From the NCBI GenBank assembly GCA_928212115.1, contig CAKMRJ010005523.1, positions 240,307,964-240,371,963 on the forward strand: a stretch of DNA of 64,000 nucleotides, given 5' to 3'. A model generated the notes under the pieces. That model did no database searches, was not told the DNA's origin, and saw only the letters and a program-made list of their open reading frames with translations. The stretch comes from Lactuca virosa. Lineage: Eukaryota > Streptophyta > Magnoliopsida > Asterales > Asteraceae. This document shows positions 21,297 to 33,848 of the stretch, piece by piece (the stretch's first letter is position 1; each line of letters begins with the position of its first letter). Made by a program: the position numbers and the translations under genes.

Positions 21297-22120
21297 AGTT
21301 GGTATCAGAGCCTCAGTTTGAGGTATTCAGGCACACTTACGAGTGTGTCAGAACTCAAAAGGGGGAAATGATAATTTTCTTAAGGAAATAAAAAGTTAAA
21401 CTTCTAAAAAGGTTTTATAAAAAAGGAGGGGGTGTGGTGTGTGCAATCAGCCGAGCTCAAGTAAGTGGTTCGCAAGTTAACCATATTTATGTGTTATGAT
21501 TAGTGTGCGTGATATGAAAATTACATGCTAGATTAGGGCTAAGGATACCTTCTGGAATCATATGACAGAATTTCCTGAATTGTGTGATACCTTATAGACC
21601 AATAGAACTTGATGCCATGTATTACTTGGAATTGATATCGGCTCAATTATTTGCTAAGTGTATGCTTTCAAAGTTGTATATGATTAGGATTGTATATCCA
21701 TAGAATGATCGATTTAGCCTTATTTCATGTTCCTTGTGTGGTTGTGGACTTAAGGTAGAATCTTCATTTGACAGTCTATTTGTGTACAACTTGCATGCAT
21801 AAGGCAACTAGCGGTGTTGATTGAGGTTCTTGGTACTGCGAGTGGTGAGAGCTAAGATTTCCTAGGAGAGTCTAGGATATGTATGTTGTGTAGCATAAGA
21901 TTTGTGTATGGTTGTAGTGTGGTAGCTTAGAGGAATCAGGATTGACCTTGGGGAAGGTACAGGTAGGTGTGGAAGGTAGTATTGGGCCCGTACTATTGGA
22001 TGCACATGACCAGTACCCGAGACAACTGTAGACATGGAAACTCTAAGGAGGCCTTTGTGTTAGGAATTTTTTACCCTCGAGTCATAACTGATTGTTAATA
22101 TGTTGTATTGCAGTTCGAGG
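21297..22120 (+). mobile_element. PBS and leader of gypsy copy 1
   Basis: TGGTATCAGAGC at 21300-21311 is the tRNA-Met primer-binding site. The following 0.8 kb is an untranslated leader, repeated with small changes in copies 2 and 3. It carries the conserved words GGAGGGGGTGTGGTG (about 21425) and ACTTGATGCCATGTATTAC (about 21608). No ORF is supported. Confidence 0.8.
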
Positions 22121-23294
22121 ATGGTGATGATTACTCGTGGAGGTTCAGGTTCGAGTTCTGGTTCGGGTTCTGGTTCAGGTGCTGAACCAATTGATGAGAG
22201 GGTGCGCAAGTTTATATCATCTGAGGTTACTCGTGGTATTTTGGATGCTACCCCTATGCTGTTTGGTACCATCAAGGAGGGGATTATGGAGTTGATGGAT
22301 GAAAGGCTCAGACCTTTTTGAGCTGAGATTGATGCGGCTTAGATTGGAGCTCGAGCTCCCTCATTCTGGGAGTTCAAGGCTTTGTGGAGCTCCTGAGTTC
22401 TTTGGGGTTAAGGACCCCATCGCTAGCGTTCGCTGGATCGCTGGCAGGGAGAATGATCAGCGGACGAGCTTTTTCCCTGAGGGGGAAAATGTGGGATTCA
22501 CATTCTGCCTGCTGAGGGACAGAGCACGGGACTGGTAGGAGGAGGTTACTCGAACTGTGGGGAAGGAAACGGTAGCAGTGATGACATGGTAGGACATTGT
22601 TCAAAGGTTTTAAAGGGAGTTTGCACCAACTATCGAGGTGCAACAGCTGGCGAGGGAGTTCCAGGACCTTCGCCAGACTACATAGACTGTGGCGGAGGTC
22701 ACCACCAAATTCAGAGAGAGGGAATTGTTGGTCCCGCAGTATGCTGCAAATGAGGAGATGAAGAAGACACAATATCACGACATGTTGAGGGAGGATATCA
22801 GGGAGTTCGTGAGATTTTCGGGGTGCAATACCTTAAATGATATGATTGAGAAGGCCCGCGAGCGGGATTGAGTTGGAGCTCCAGACGAAGCGGAAGCCGG
22901 AGCAGGTTCAGATAGCAGTGTGCCAGGATAAGAGGCCTAATACCTTTGATTCCCCACACCAGAGACCAACAGGGACGGGGTCGTTGCGCCAAGTGCGACA
23001 AGCTGCAGAGTGGAGCTTGTCGATCAGCAGGTTCAAGATGTTTTAGTTGTGGCCTGTCGGTCCACGTGAGCAGGGATTGCCCCAAGAGGGTTCTGATTTT
23101 CTTCCATTGCAATCAGACTGGCCATAAAAAGGCTGATTGTCCAAGGTTTCAGGGGGAGCAGTGGCGGTGCCTGCGCCAGCCACCTTGAGGATTACTGACG
23201 GCCGCCAGGGCAATGCGGAGGCTCCTGTGGTGAAGAGTAGGACTTTTCAGCGTATCATCGACGAGGCCCGTGCAACGCCAAATGTGGTTTACTG
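22121..23294 (+). pseudogene. gag: Gypsy gag, copy 1 (decayed)
   Basis: The start MVMITRGGSG is followed by a Gly/Ser repeat, then IDERVRKFISSEVTRGILDA. The frame breaks at a TGA (22319-22321, where copy 2 has CGA) and a TAG (about 22338, where copy 2 has CAG), with further frameshifts. The capsid part is recognisable at 22650-22870 (REFQDLRQ, YHDMLREDIREFV, NDMIEKARE). Nucleocapsid has a zinc knuckle C-F-S-C-G-L-S-V-H-V-S-R-D-C (about 23036-23080) and a second with its first Cys lost (FFHCNQTGHKKADC). gag would package the RNA and form the particle. Not translatable as one protein. Confidence 0.8.
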
Positions 23295-23361
23295 GTACGT
23301 GTTTTATCTTTATACTTTATTGCTTTCTTTGTTTGCTTATGCTTATTGTGATATTTTATAT
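23295..23361 (+). other. Intron-like insert between gag and protease, copy 1
   Basis: The insert begins GTACGTGTTTTATC, is T-rich, and ends TTTTATAT; the 3' border is AT here but AG in copies 2 and 3. It occurs in all three copies at the same place, between VVYW of gag and the protease. Its 67 bp also stays open as a hydrophobic reading (YVFYLYTLLLSLFAYAY). See the separate finding. Confidence 0.5.
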
Positions 23362-26300
23362 GGACCTTTTTGGTCAATGGTTTGTCGACTCATGTTCTGT
23401 TTGATTCGGGGATACCCGATCCTTCGTATCTCTTGCGCTTAGAAAGAAGTTTCGAGATGCTTCGGGGACATTGGATTCCCCTATAGAGGTGGAGATTATG
23501 GATGACCGTGTTGTGAGTGCTTCGAGGATTTTCCGAGGGTGTGTCCTGAACATGTTCAACGATAGGTTCTCATTTGATTTGGTGTCGATCCCCTTGAGAG
23601 GATCAAAGGTTATTATCAGGATGGATTGGTTGGGCCCCAATGGGGCCGTGATTTATTGCGAGTGGCAGCTGGTGAGAGTTCGAACCCCAAGTGGGTGAGA
23701 ACTGGCCATTTCTGGTGAGATAGCTTCGCATGGGCCAACTCTTTGTTAGGCTGCGAGGGCCAGGAGATATCTGCAGCAGGGTTATTTTGGGTTCCTAGCT
23801 TATGTTTATGACACGCGGTTCGAGGGAACGACGAAGTTGAGCATGGTAATCATTATGCGGGATTTCCCTGATGTTTTCCCCAAGGATTTACCAGGAGTGC
23901 CTCCCGAGAGGCAGGCTGAGTTTCAGATTGATTTGGTATCCGGTGCGGCCCCGAAGGCAAGGGGTCATATCGCCTGGCGCCACCTGAGATGCAGGAGTTG
24001 TCTATGAAACTGCAGGATATGCTAGATAAAGGTTTTATATGTCCGAGCAGTTCATGTGGGGAGCATCGATCCTATTTGTGAAGAAGAAAGACGGTTCACA
24101 CATAATGTGCATTGACTATCGGGAGTTGAATAAGCTAACGGTGAAGAACCGTTATCCACTTCCGAGGATTGACGATTTGTTTGATCAGCTTTAGGGTGCG
24201 TCTTGGTTTTCCAAGATTGATCTACGATCAGGGTACCGCCCGATGAGGGCCAGGGATGAGGATGTGTAGAAGACAACCTTCAGGACTCGTTATGGTCATT
24301 ATGAGTTCGTGGTGATGCCATTCGGGCAGCGTTCATGGATCTCATGAACCCGGTCTACAAGCCGATGCTGGATCGGTCTGTGATTATTTTCATTGATGAT
24401 ATTTTGGTCTACTCTAAGGCCAAGGAGTAGCACGAGCAACATTTGCGAGAGGTGTTGGAGATCCTGAGGAGGGAGAAGCTTTATACCAAATTCTACAAAT
24501 GTGAGTTTTGGTTGTGTGAGGTGTAGTTTTTGGGGCACATCGTCAACCAGAAGGGAATCTTGGTTAACCCAGCCAAGATTGAGGCTGTGATGTATTGGGA
24601 GGTTCTGAGGACCGCGTCTGAGATTCAGAGTTTCTTAGGTCTCGCAGGGTATTATCGGAGATTTATCTAGGATTCCTCCAAGATTGATGTGCCTTTGACC
24701 CGTTTGACAAAGAAGAATGTGACCTTTTGATGGGGGCCTGATCAAGAGTTGGATTTTGAGTCTCTACGGAGGAGATTGTGTGAGACACCGATTCTTGCAA
24801 TCCCTGAGGGTTTGTATGAGTTTGTGGTTTACAACGACACCTTTATTTCGGGTTTGGGTGTTGTTCTTACGGAGAGGGGTCACGTGATTCCTTACGCTTC
24901 GAGGCAGCTGAAGCCTCATGAGGGTAAATACCCCACACATGATTTGGAGTTGGGAGTCGTGGTGTTTTCCCTCAAGATCTGGAGACATTATCTATATGGG
25001 GTTTGGTGTACGATCTACACGAAGCACAAGAGCTTGAGGTATCTGATGGACTAGCCGAACCTGAATATGCGGTAGCGGAGATGGTTGGATGTGGTAAAGG
25101 ATTACGATTGTGAGATGTTGTACCACCCTGGGAAGGCCAATGTGGAGGTCGATGCCTTGAGCCGCAAGGTTGTGTGTTTATCTATCTAGGATATATGTTT
25201 GAGGATGTCTGTCACCTCGCCTTTGTTGGATTTGGTCAAGGAAGCTCAGGTTGAGGGTTTGAAAAAGGAGAATTGGAAGGCCGAGCGGATCAGGGGTCTG
25301 ATTCCCTTGTTTGTTAAGGACAAACGAGGATTGTTGACTCAGTGCGGTAAAGTTTGTGTCCTGACATCAGGTGGGGTGAGACAGACGGTTCTTGAGGAGG
25401 CGCATAAGTCAAAGTTTTCTATCCATCCAATGGCCACAATGATGTACAGGGATTTGAGGTTGAGTTATCGGTGGCCCTGTATGAAGAGGAAGATAGCTTG
25501 GTTTGTTGAGTGATGCCGGAATCACAGGAAAGCCAAGGCTGAGCATCAGAGACCCTACGACAAGATGCAACCTTTACCCATTCCCATGTGTAAGTGGGAG
25601 GATATCACTATTGATTTCATCACAAAATTGCCAAGGACGACACGTGGTGTTGATTCTATTTAGGTCATTGTAGACAGACTGACCAAGAGCGCACATTTCA
25701 TCCCGATTGCCAAGAGCATATCTGCAGAGAAGTTAGCTGACATTTATGTCATGGAGGTGGTAGTTAGGTACAGGGTGCTAGTTTTGGTGGTCTCAGACCG
25801 AGATGTTTGTTTCACCTCCAGGTTTTGGAGGAAGTTCCATGAGGAGCTGGGTACTTAGTTTCATTTCTGTACATGATACCACCCTCAGACCGATGGCTAG
25901 AGTGAGCGGACGATCCAGACGCTCGAAGATATGATCTAGGATTTTGTGTTGGATTTTGGAGGAAGTTGGGACACTTACCTTCCACTGGCCGAGTTCTCCT
26001 ACAACAACAATTATCATGCCAGTATTGACCGACCTCCATTCGAGATGTTGTATGTAAGAAGGTGTAGGACCTCGATTTGTTGGGGGGGGGGGGGGGGGAG
26101 GTATGGCATCAAGTCATGGGTAATACGGAAGTTGTACTCTAGACAACAGAGTTGATTCAATAGGTGGGCGAAAGGTTGCGAGTCACACAAAGCCGGCAGA
26201 AGAGTTATGCCGATCGGTGGCGTTCAGACCTTAAGTATTAGGTAGGAGACTTGGTGCTTCTGAAGTTGTCACCTTAGAAAGGTTTCATCCGCTATTGGAA

Positions 26301-26684
26301 GCGGGGCAAGCTGGGCCCCAGATTTATCGGACCTTTTAGGATTTTGCCCCGAGTGGGCAAGGTAATATACAGACTGGATTTGCCTGATGAGCTCAGTCAG
26401 ATCCATAACACATTCTATGTATCGTAGCTTCGGAAGTGTGTGGCTGATGAGTCCGCAGTGGTTCCTCTGGATGATATTCAAGTCGATGAGCACTTGAACT
26501 ATGTGGAGGGGCGGTGGAGATCTTATAACGAAAGGCAAAGGTTTTGCATAACAAGGAAGTGTCATTGGTCAAGGTCCAGTGGCAACATCAGAAGGGTTCC
26601 GAAAGGACTTGGGAATCCAAGGCGGAGATGCGAGAGCACTACCTTGATTTGTTCAAGGTAGCAGACTTCGAGGGCGAAGTCTAG
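23362..26684 (+). pseudogene. pol: Gypsy pol, copy 1 (heavily decayed)
   Basis: Order is protease, RT, RNase H, integrase, chromodomain-like tail. Protease LFDSG is followed by a frameshift at the GAT of the active-site loop. RT (about 23800-24730) keeps [19 protein letters not shown] and FIDDIL but lost a segment near 24325. RNase H lies at 24740-25180 ([15 protein letters not shown]). Integrase is at 25390-26130 ([33 protein letters not shown]). The tail at 26360-26684 ends at TAG 26682-26684. Many stops sit where another copy has CAG or CGA (for example 24192, 24268, 24426, 25054). A 17-G run interrupts integrase at 26082-26098. It cannot make a working product. Confidence 0.85.
26082..26098 (+). 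repeat. 17-base G run
   Basis: An uninterrupted G17 follows CGATTTGTT in the integrase relic; copy 2 has only GGGGGG at the same site (33240-33245). It reflects homopolymer expansion, or a sequencing or assembly error. Confidence 0.9.
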
Positions 26685-26701
26685 TTCAAGTGGGAGAGAG
26701 T

Positions 26702-28451
26702 TGTAACATCTATATTGTTCAGATTTGCTTTTGAACCCTTGAGTTTTGATTTTGTTGCAAAAAGGGTCCCCGATGTCAGAGTCCTTGACTTTTGGTGTTG
26801 TTCGAGTACACGGGGAATGCGCCTTGGTACGCTAAGCGTACTAGGTCCCGTGTGAGTACGATGTACGTACTCCGGTACGCTGAGCATATGTGGTTCAGAC
26901 CAAAACCTTAATAATTAGGGTTTTTTCACTATTTAAACCCCATTATGGCCCCAATACCTTCCCCTTCATCAACCTCCATCCCAAGATCAACCCTCTTTTC
27001 AAACCCTAGTTCACTGTGAGCATTTTGAGCTTTTTGGAGTGATTCTGTGCTTCCTCGGTTGTGAAGAAGGATCTTCAAGGAGAAAGCTTTGCCCTCAAGA
27101 CTTTGGATCCAACATCTCCTCTTCATTTTGCACCATTTGGAGGTTTAAAGCTCCAAACTTGGCTTGTGTTTCTTTAGATCTTAGTTAAGGCTTGTTTTCT
27201 TCCTTTTTGTCCCCAAAGTTTAGGGCTTGATGATTATGAGGTACTCTCAAGCCTTCAAGGTGTCTTTAAGACGTTTTAAGGCATCTCAATTCATAAAGAT
27301 GCAAGCTTGGACCTTGATTTGTCCCCATCCAAGAGTTAGAGTTAGAAAAAGGTGAAATAGGATAGGTTTTTAGTGTTGGGCTTCTTGTAGCCATGCAAAG
27401 GCATAAAGTTTGCAAATTTATGGCCTTAGGGGTTTTAGTGGGTTCAGATCTAAGTTTTGGTTGTTTGGTCTTAAGGCTTTAATACATTTTTGCATGGGTT
27501 GCATTAAGGGTGCGTACGCCGTGCGTAATTCATGTACGCTGCACGTACTGCATCCCAACCGCGATCCTCCCACTTCGGCCGAGTACGCTGCACGTACCAG
27601 TTGGTACGCCAAGTGTACGGGCCAGTCCAGTTTGGGGTGTGTTTTGAGCCTTAATTATTGGGCTTGCTAGTTGGGATGGTCCATGGACTTTCTTGCTGTT
27701 GAGCTACTTCAGATGATGGACTCATTTTGGACCTTGGATGATCCTTGGGTTTGGGCCTAGGGTGTTATTGGGCTTTAAAGGCTAGCTTGGCCCATTTTAC
27801 CTTGGACATTAAGAAAGTGTTGTAGGTTTTTAGTTTGGATATGTCTCAGTTATTAATTGGTACTCTATTGTTTAGTTAGAATGGGGATTTCTCCAGTCTA
27901 GCACCCGAGCGTTTATCAGGGATTTTAAGCAGCAAATGTGAGTTTCCTCACTAGATCTATGGGTCGAAGGCACATATTCCAGCCTATTGTTTGGGGTGTA
28001 GAATTTTGAATGTTACGTGATGATTATATGGAAGACCAGGAATCAACCCCTGTCATTTGTATGAAAGCCTAGGATCTGGCCCCTGACAGTTATATGAAAG
28101 ACCAGGATTCGACCCTGGCATTTATATGGAAGACCGTGATTTGGCCCTCGAAACTGAACGTAAAGACTATGATTTGGCTCATAGCATTTATCTTCTTACA
28201 TGTGTGGTTTTTGGTACTTAGGGAACTCACTAAGCATTATGCTTACAGATTTTTGTTTATGGTTTCAGGTACTTCCACTTCCAAAGGGATGGGCTCAGCA
28301 TGATAGCACAGCATCCTCCCCTCACGGTTTCCGCATTTAAAATAATTTGTACTCTGATGATTTAATACTATGATTTGTATGGATTCTGAACAATTAATAA
28401 ATGTTTTGAATGACCTTTAAAAAAATTATATTACTATTTTAGGACGTTACT
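26702..28451 (+). repeat. Array LTR shared by gypsy copies 1 and 2
   Basis: This 1750-bp LTR starts TGTAACATCTATATTGTTC after the polypurine stretch CAAGTGGGAGAGAG and ends GGACGTTACT (last base changed from A). It contains a TATA-like CACTATTTAAACCCC (about 26926), two clusters of GTACGC-type dyads (26829-26891 and 27513-27621), and the conserved 3' block beginning GGGAACTCACTAAGC (28210). It serves as 3' LTR of copy 1 and 5' LTR of copy 2. Short open frames across it are not credible genes. Confidence 0.9.
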
Positions 28452-29271
28452 AGTTGGAATCAGAGCCTTGGGTTGAGCGATTCGGGAACATTTATAGGTG
28501 TGTGAGAACTCAAAGGAAATGATAATTTTATTATGGAAATAAAAAATTAAACATCTAAAAAGGTTATATACAAAAGGAGGGGGTGTGGTGCGTGCGATCA
28601 GCTGAGCTCAACTAAGTGGTTCCCAAGTTAACCCTATTTATGTGTTATCATTAGTGTGCGTGATATGAAAATTACATGCTAGATTAGGGCTAAGGATACC
28701 TTCAGGAATCATATGATATAATTTCCTGAAATTTTTGATGCCTTATAGCCCAATAGAACTTGATGCCATGTATTACTTGGAATTGATATCGGCTCAATTA
28801 TTTTCTAAGTGTATGCTTTCAAAGTTGTATATGATTAGGACTGTATACCCCTAGAATGATTGATTTAGCATCATTTCCTGTTCCTTGTTTGGTTGTGGAC
28901 TTAGGGTAGAATCTTCATTTGACAGTCTATTTGTGTACGACCTGCATGCATAAGGCAACTAGCGGTATTGATTGAGGTTCTTGGTACTGCGAGTGATGAG
29001 AGTTGAGAGCTCCTAGGAGAGTCTAGTATATGTATGGTTTGTGGCATAAGATTTGTGTATGGTTGTAGTGTGGTAGCTTAGAGGAATCAGGATTCACCTT
29101 GGGGAAGGTACAGGTAGGTGTGGAAGGTAGTATTGGGCCCGTACTACTGGATGCACATGACCTGTACCGGAGACAACTGTAGACATGGAAACTCTAATGA
29201 GGCCTTTGTGTGGGGAATGTTTTCCCCTCGAGTCATAACTGATTTTTAATATGTTGTATTTTAGTTTGAGG
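28452..29271 (+). mobile_element. PBS and leader of gypsy copy 2
   Basis: The PBS reads TGGAATCAGAGC (28455-28466), one mismatch from the tRNA-Met site. The leader repeats that of copy 1 almost word for word, including GGAGGGGGTGTGGTG and ATGACCTGTACCGGAGAC. No ORF. Confidence 0.8.
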
Positions 29272-30431
29272 ATGGTGATGATTACTCGTGGAGGTTCAGG
29301 TTCGGGCGGTTCTGGTGTTGAACCAATTGATGAGAGGATGCACGAGTTCATATCAGCTGAGGTTACTCGTGATATTTTGGATGCTACCCCTGTGCTGTTT
29401 AGTACCATCAAGGAGGGGATTATGGAGTTGATGGATGAGAGGCTCAGGACTTTTCGAGCTGAGATTGCTGCGGGTCAGATTGGAGCTTGAGCTCCCTCAT
29501 TCCGGGAGTTCAAGGCCTGTGGAGATCCTGAGTTCTTTCGGGTTAAGGACCCCATCTCTAGCGGTCGCTGGATCGCTGGCATGGAGAATGATCAGCGAAC
29601 GAGATTTTGCCCTGAGGGGGCAATTGTGGGATTTACGTCCTGCCTGCTGAGGGATAGAGCGCACGACTGGTGGGAGGAGGTTACCTGAGCTATGGGGAAG
29701 GCAACGGTAGAAGTGATGACATGGGAGGACTTTGTTTAGAGGCTTCAGAGGGAGTTTGCACCAACTATCAAGGTGCAATAGCTGGAGAGGGAATTCCAGG
29801 AGCTTCGCCAGACTACAGAGACTGTGACGGAGATCACCACCAAATGCAGGGAGAGGGCATTGTTGGTCCCGCAGTATGCTGTGGATGAGGAGATGAAGAA
29901 GACATGATATCACGACATGTTGAGGGAGGATATCAGGGAGTTCGTGAGCCTTTCGGGGTGCAAGACCCTGAATGATATGATTGAGAAGGCCCGTGAGTGG
30001 GAGATTGAGTTGGAGCTATGGACGAAGCGGAAGCCGAAGCAGGTTCAGACATCAGTGGGCTAGGCTAAGAGGCCTAATAACTATGATGCCCACACCAGAG
30101 GCCAGCAAGCCCGGGGCCGTTGCGCCAAGTGCAGAAAGCCGCAGAGTGGATCTTGTCGATCAGCAGGTTCAGGATGTTTTAGCTATGGATAGTCGGTCCA
30201 CATGAGCAGGGATTGCCCCAAGAGGGCTCTGATTTTCTTCCATTGCAATCAGACCAGCCATACAAAGGCCGATTGTCCGAGGTTTTCTGGGGGAGAAGTG
30301 GCGGCGCCTGCGCCAGCCACCTTGAGGATTACTGACGGCCACCAGGGCAAGGCGGAGGCTCCTGTGGTGAAGAACAAGACTTTTCAGCTGACCACCGACG
30401 AGGCCCATACAACGCCAAATGTGGTTTACTG
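29272..30431 (+). pseudogene. gag: Gypsy gag, copy 2 (decayed)
   Basis: It opens MVMITRGGSGSGGSGVEP, a shorter Gly/Ser repeat than copies 1 and 3. The first 70 codons stay open, then a TGA at 29488-29490 ends the frame. A TGA at about 29687 in the VT-stop-A position is shared with copy 3. Capsid and nucleocapsid parts run to 30420: REFQELRQTTETV, DMLREDIREFVSLSGCKT, a CX2C-type C-A-K-C, then a first knuckle in which the second Cys is Tyr (CFSYG), and FHCNQTSHTKADC with the first Cys lost. Structural protein of the particle in the family; non-functional here. Confidence 0.8.
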
Positions 30432-30500
30432 GTACATGTTTTATCTCTATCTTTTATTGCTTTCTTTGTTTATGGTTATGCTTATTGTGATCTTGTATAG
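30432..30500 (+). other. Intron-like insert between gag and protease, copy 2
   Basis: The 69-bp T-rich segment begins GTACATG and ends CTTGTATAG. If removed, VVYW of gag would join GACC and the protease frame, apart from a one-base difference in the following T run. Same position as in copies 1 and 3. Confidence 0.5.
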
Positions 30501-33500
30501 GACCTTTTTTGGTCAATGGTTTGTCTGCTCATGTTCTCTTTGATTCGGGGGCTACCCGATCCTTCGAATCTCTTGTTCTCAACAACAAGTTTCGAGATGC
30601 TTCAGGGACTTTGGATTCCCCTATAGAGGTGGAGATTACGGATTACCGTACCATGAGTGCTTCGAGGATTTTCTAGTGGGTGTGTCCTGAACATGTTTAG
30701 CGAGTGGTTCTCTATTGATTTGGTGTCGATCCCCTTGAGAGGATCAAAGGTTATTATTGGGGATGGATTGGTTGGGCCCCAATGGGGCCGTCATTTATTA
30801 TGAGCGGCAGCTAGTGAGAGTTCGAACCCCAAGTGGGTGAGAACTGTTGATTTATGGTGAGAGAGCTTCGCATGGGCTAGCTCTCTGTTTGGCTGCGAGG
30901 GCTAGGAGAAATCTGCACCAGGGTTGTTCTAGGTTCCTGGCTTATGTTTCTTACATGTGGGTTGAGCGAACGACGAAGTTGAGTAGGGTACCCATTGTGT
31001 GGGATTTCTCTAATGTTTTTCCCGATGATTTACCGGGAGTGCCTCCCGAGAGGCAGTTTGAGTTTCAGATTGATTTTGTATCTTGTACGGCCCCGATAGC
31101 GAAGGCGCTATATCGCCTAGCGCCACCTGAGATGCAGGAGTTGTCTTCACAGCTGCAGGAGCTTCTAGATAAGGGTTTTATACGTCCGAGCAGTTCTTCA
31201 TGGGGTGCACCGATCCTATTTCTGAAGAAGAAAGACGGTTCACACAGAATGTGCATTGACTATTGGGAGTTAAATAAGCTAACGGTGAAGAACCGTTACC
31301 CACTTCCAAGGATTGACGATTTGTTTGATCAACATTATTGTGTGTCTTGGTTTTACAAGATTGATCTATGATAAGGGTACCACCAGATGAGGGTCAGGGA
31401 TGAGGATGTGCAGAAGACAACCTTCAGGACTCGTTATGGTCATTACGAGTTTGTGGTGATTCCATTCGGGCTCATCAATGCACCATCTACGTTCATGGAT
31501 CTCATGACCGGGTCTGCAGGCCGATGCTGGATTGGTCTGTGATTGTTTTCATTGATGATATAATGGTCTACTCCAAGACCAAGGATCAGCACAAGAATCA
31601 TTTGCGTGAGGTAGTGGAGACCCAAAGGAGGGAGAGGCTTTATGAAAAATTCTACAAATGGTGAGTTTTGGTTGCGCGAGGTGCAATTTCTGGGGCACAT
31701 CGTCAACCAGAAGGGAATCTTGGTTGACCCGGCCAAGATTGAGGCTGTGATGCATTGGGAGGTTCTGAGGACCGCGTCTGAGATTCGGAGTTTCTTAGGT
31801 CTCGCATGGTATTATCAGAGATTTATCCAGGATTTGTCCAAGATTGTTGTGTCTTTGACCCGTTTGACAAACATGAATGTGACCTTTCGATGAGGGCCTG
31901 ATCAACAGTTGTCTTTTAAGTCTCTGAGGAGGAGATTGTGTGAGTCCCCGATTCTTGCGATCCCTGAGGGTTTGTATAACTTTGTGGTTTACAACGACAC
32001 CTCTATTTCGGGTTTGCGATCTGTTATTATGGAGAGGGGTCATGTGATTCCTTGCGATTCGAGGCAGCTAAAGCCTCATCAGGCGAACCACCCCATACAT
32101 GATTTGGAGTTGGGGCCCATGGTGTTTTCCCTCAAGATCTGGAGACATTATCTATATGGGGTTTGGTGTTTGATCTACGCTGAACACAAGAGTTTGAGGT
32201 ATTTGATGGACCAGCCGAACCTAAATATGCGGTAGCGGAGATGGTTAGATGTGGTAAATGATTACGATTGTGAGATCCTGTACCACCCTGGGAAGGCCAA
32301 TATGGTGTCCGATGCCTTGAGCCGCAAGGTTGTGTGTTCGTCTATCCATGATATATGTTTTAGGATGACTGTCACCTCGTCTTTATTTGATTTGATCAAA
32401 GAAGCTCATGTTGAGGGTTTGAAAAACGAGAATTGGAAGGCCGAGAGAATCAGGGGGCAGATTCCCTTGTATTTTAGGGACAACCGAGGATTTTTGACTC
32501 AGTGCGGTAAATTTTGGGTCCCGACATCAGGTGGGGTGAGACAGACGGTTCTTGAGGAGGCACATAAGTTAAGGTTTTCTATCCATACAGGGGCCACAAA
32601 TATGTACATGGATTTGAGGTTGAGTTATTGGTGGCCCTGTACGAAGAGGGAGATAGGTTGGTTTGTTGAGCGATGTCTGAATTGCAGGAAAGTCAAGGCT
32701 GAGTATTAGAGACCCCACGACAAGATGCAACCTTTACCCATTCCTATGTGGAAGTGGGAGGAGATCATTATGGATTTCATCACAAAATTTCCAAGGACGA
32801 CACGTGGTGTTGATTCTATCTGGGTCATTGTGGACAGACTGACCAAGAGTGTGCATTTCATTCCGATTGCCAAGAGCATATTCGCTGAGAAGTTAGCTGA
32901 CATTTATGTCCGGGAGGTGGTAGTTAGGCACGGGGTGCCAGTTTTGGTGGTCTCGGACCGGGATGTTCGTTTCACCTCCAGGTTTTGAAGGAAGTTCCAA
33001 GAGGAGCTGGGTACTCAGTTGTATTTCAGTACATCATACCACCCTCAGACCGATGGCCAGAGTGAGTGGACGATTCAGATGCTCGAGGATATGCTCCGGG
33101 CTTGTTTGTTGGGTTTTAGAGGAAGTTGGGACACTTACCTTCCACTTGTCGAGTTCTCCTACAACAAAAATTATCATTCCAGTATTGACCGATCGCCATT
33201 CGAGATATTGTATGGAAGAAGGTGTAGGACCCGGTTTGTTGGGGGGAGGTCGGGCATCAAGTCATGGGGAATAAAAAATTTGTACTGAAGACAATAGAGT
33301 TAATTCAACAGGTGCGCGAAAGGTTGTGAGTCGCACAAAGCCGACAGAAGAGTTATGTCGATCGGCGGCGTTCGGACCTTGAGTATCAGGTAGGAGACTT
33401 GGTGCTTCTGAAGGTGTCACCTTGGAAATGTGTCATCCAATATCGGAAGCGGGGCAAACTGGGCCCCAGATTTATCGGACCTTTCAGGATTTCGGCCCGA

Positions 33501-33831
33501 GTGGGCAAGGTAGCTTACCGATTGGATTTGCTAGATGAGCTCAGTCAGATCCATAACACCTTCCATGTGTCACAGCTTCAGAAACGTGTGGCCAATGAGT
33601 CCGCAGTGGTTCCTCTGGATGATATTTAGGTCAATGAGCGCCTGAACTATGTGGAGGGGCAGTGGCAATATTAGAACGAAGGGTAAAGGTTTTCGTAACA
33701 AGGAAGTGGCATTGGTCAAGGTCTAGTTGCAACATTGGAAGGGTTCCGAATGGACCTGGGAATCCGAGACGGAGATGCGAGAGCACTACACTGATTTGTT
33801 CAAGGCAACAAACTTCGAGGGCGAAGTTTAG
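30501..33831 (+). pseudogene. pol: Gypsy pol, copy 2 (decayed)
   Basis: The protease motif LFDSGATRSF is intact (about 30537-30570). A 174-codon open stretch (30847-31371) covers the protease-RT linker and the start of RT ([22 protein letters not shown], written in part). A TGA then TAA at about 31368-31373 and a one-base loss near 31507 interrupt RT, and the FIDD box reads FIDDI then a mutated codon. RNase H is at 31900-32340 with a TAG after NMR (about 32231) that copies 1 and 3 share. The integrase zinc region is at 32550-32710; the core at 32760-33260 has SDRDVRFTSRF and YHPQTDGQSEWT, where the usual E of SERT is W. The chromodomain-like tail ends at TAG 33829-33831. Confidence 0.85.
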
Positions 33832-33848
33832 TTCAGGTGGGGGAGAGC

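Noticed and set aside
22374..22778. 134-codon minus-strand frame (also 29497-29913 and 36640-37059)
   Set aside because: Antisense shadow of gypsy gag at the same place in all three copies.
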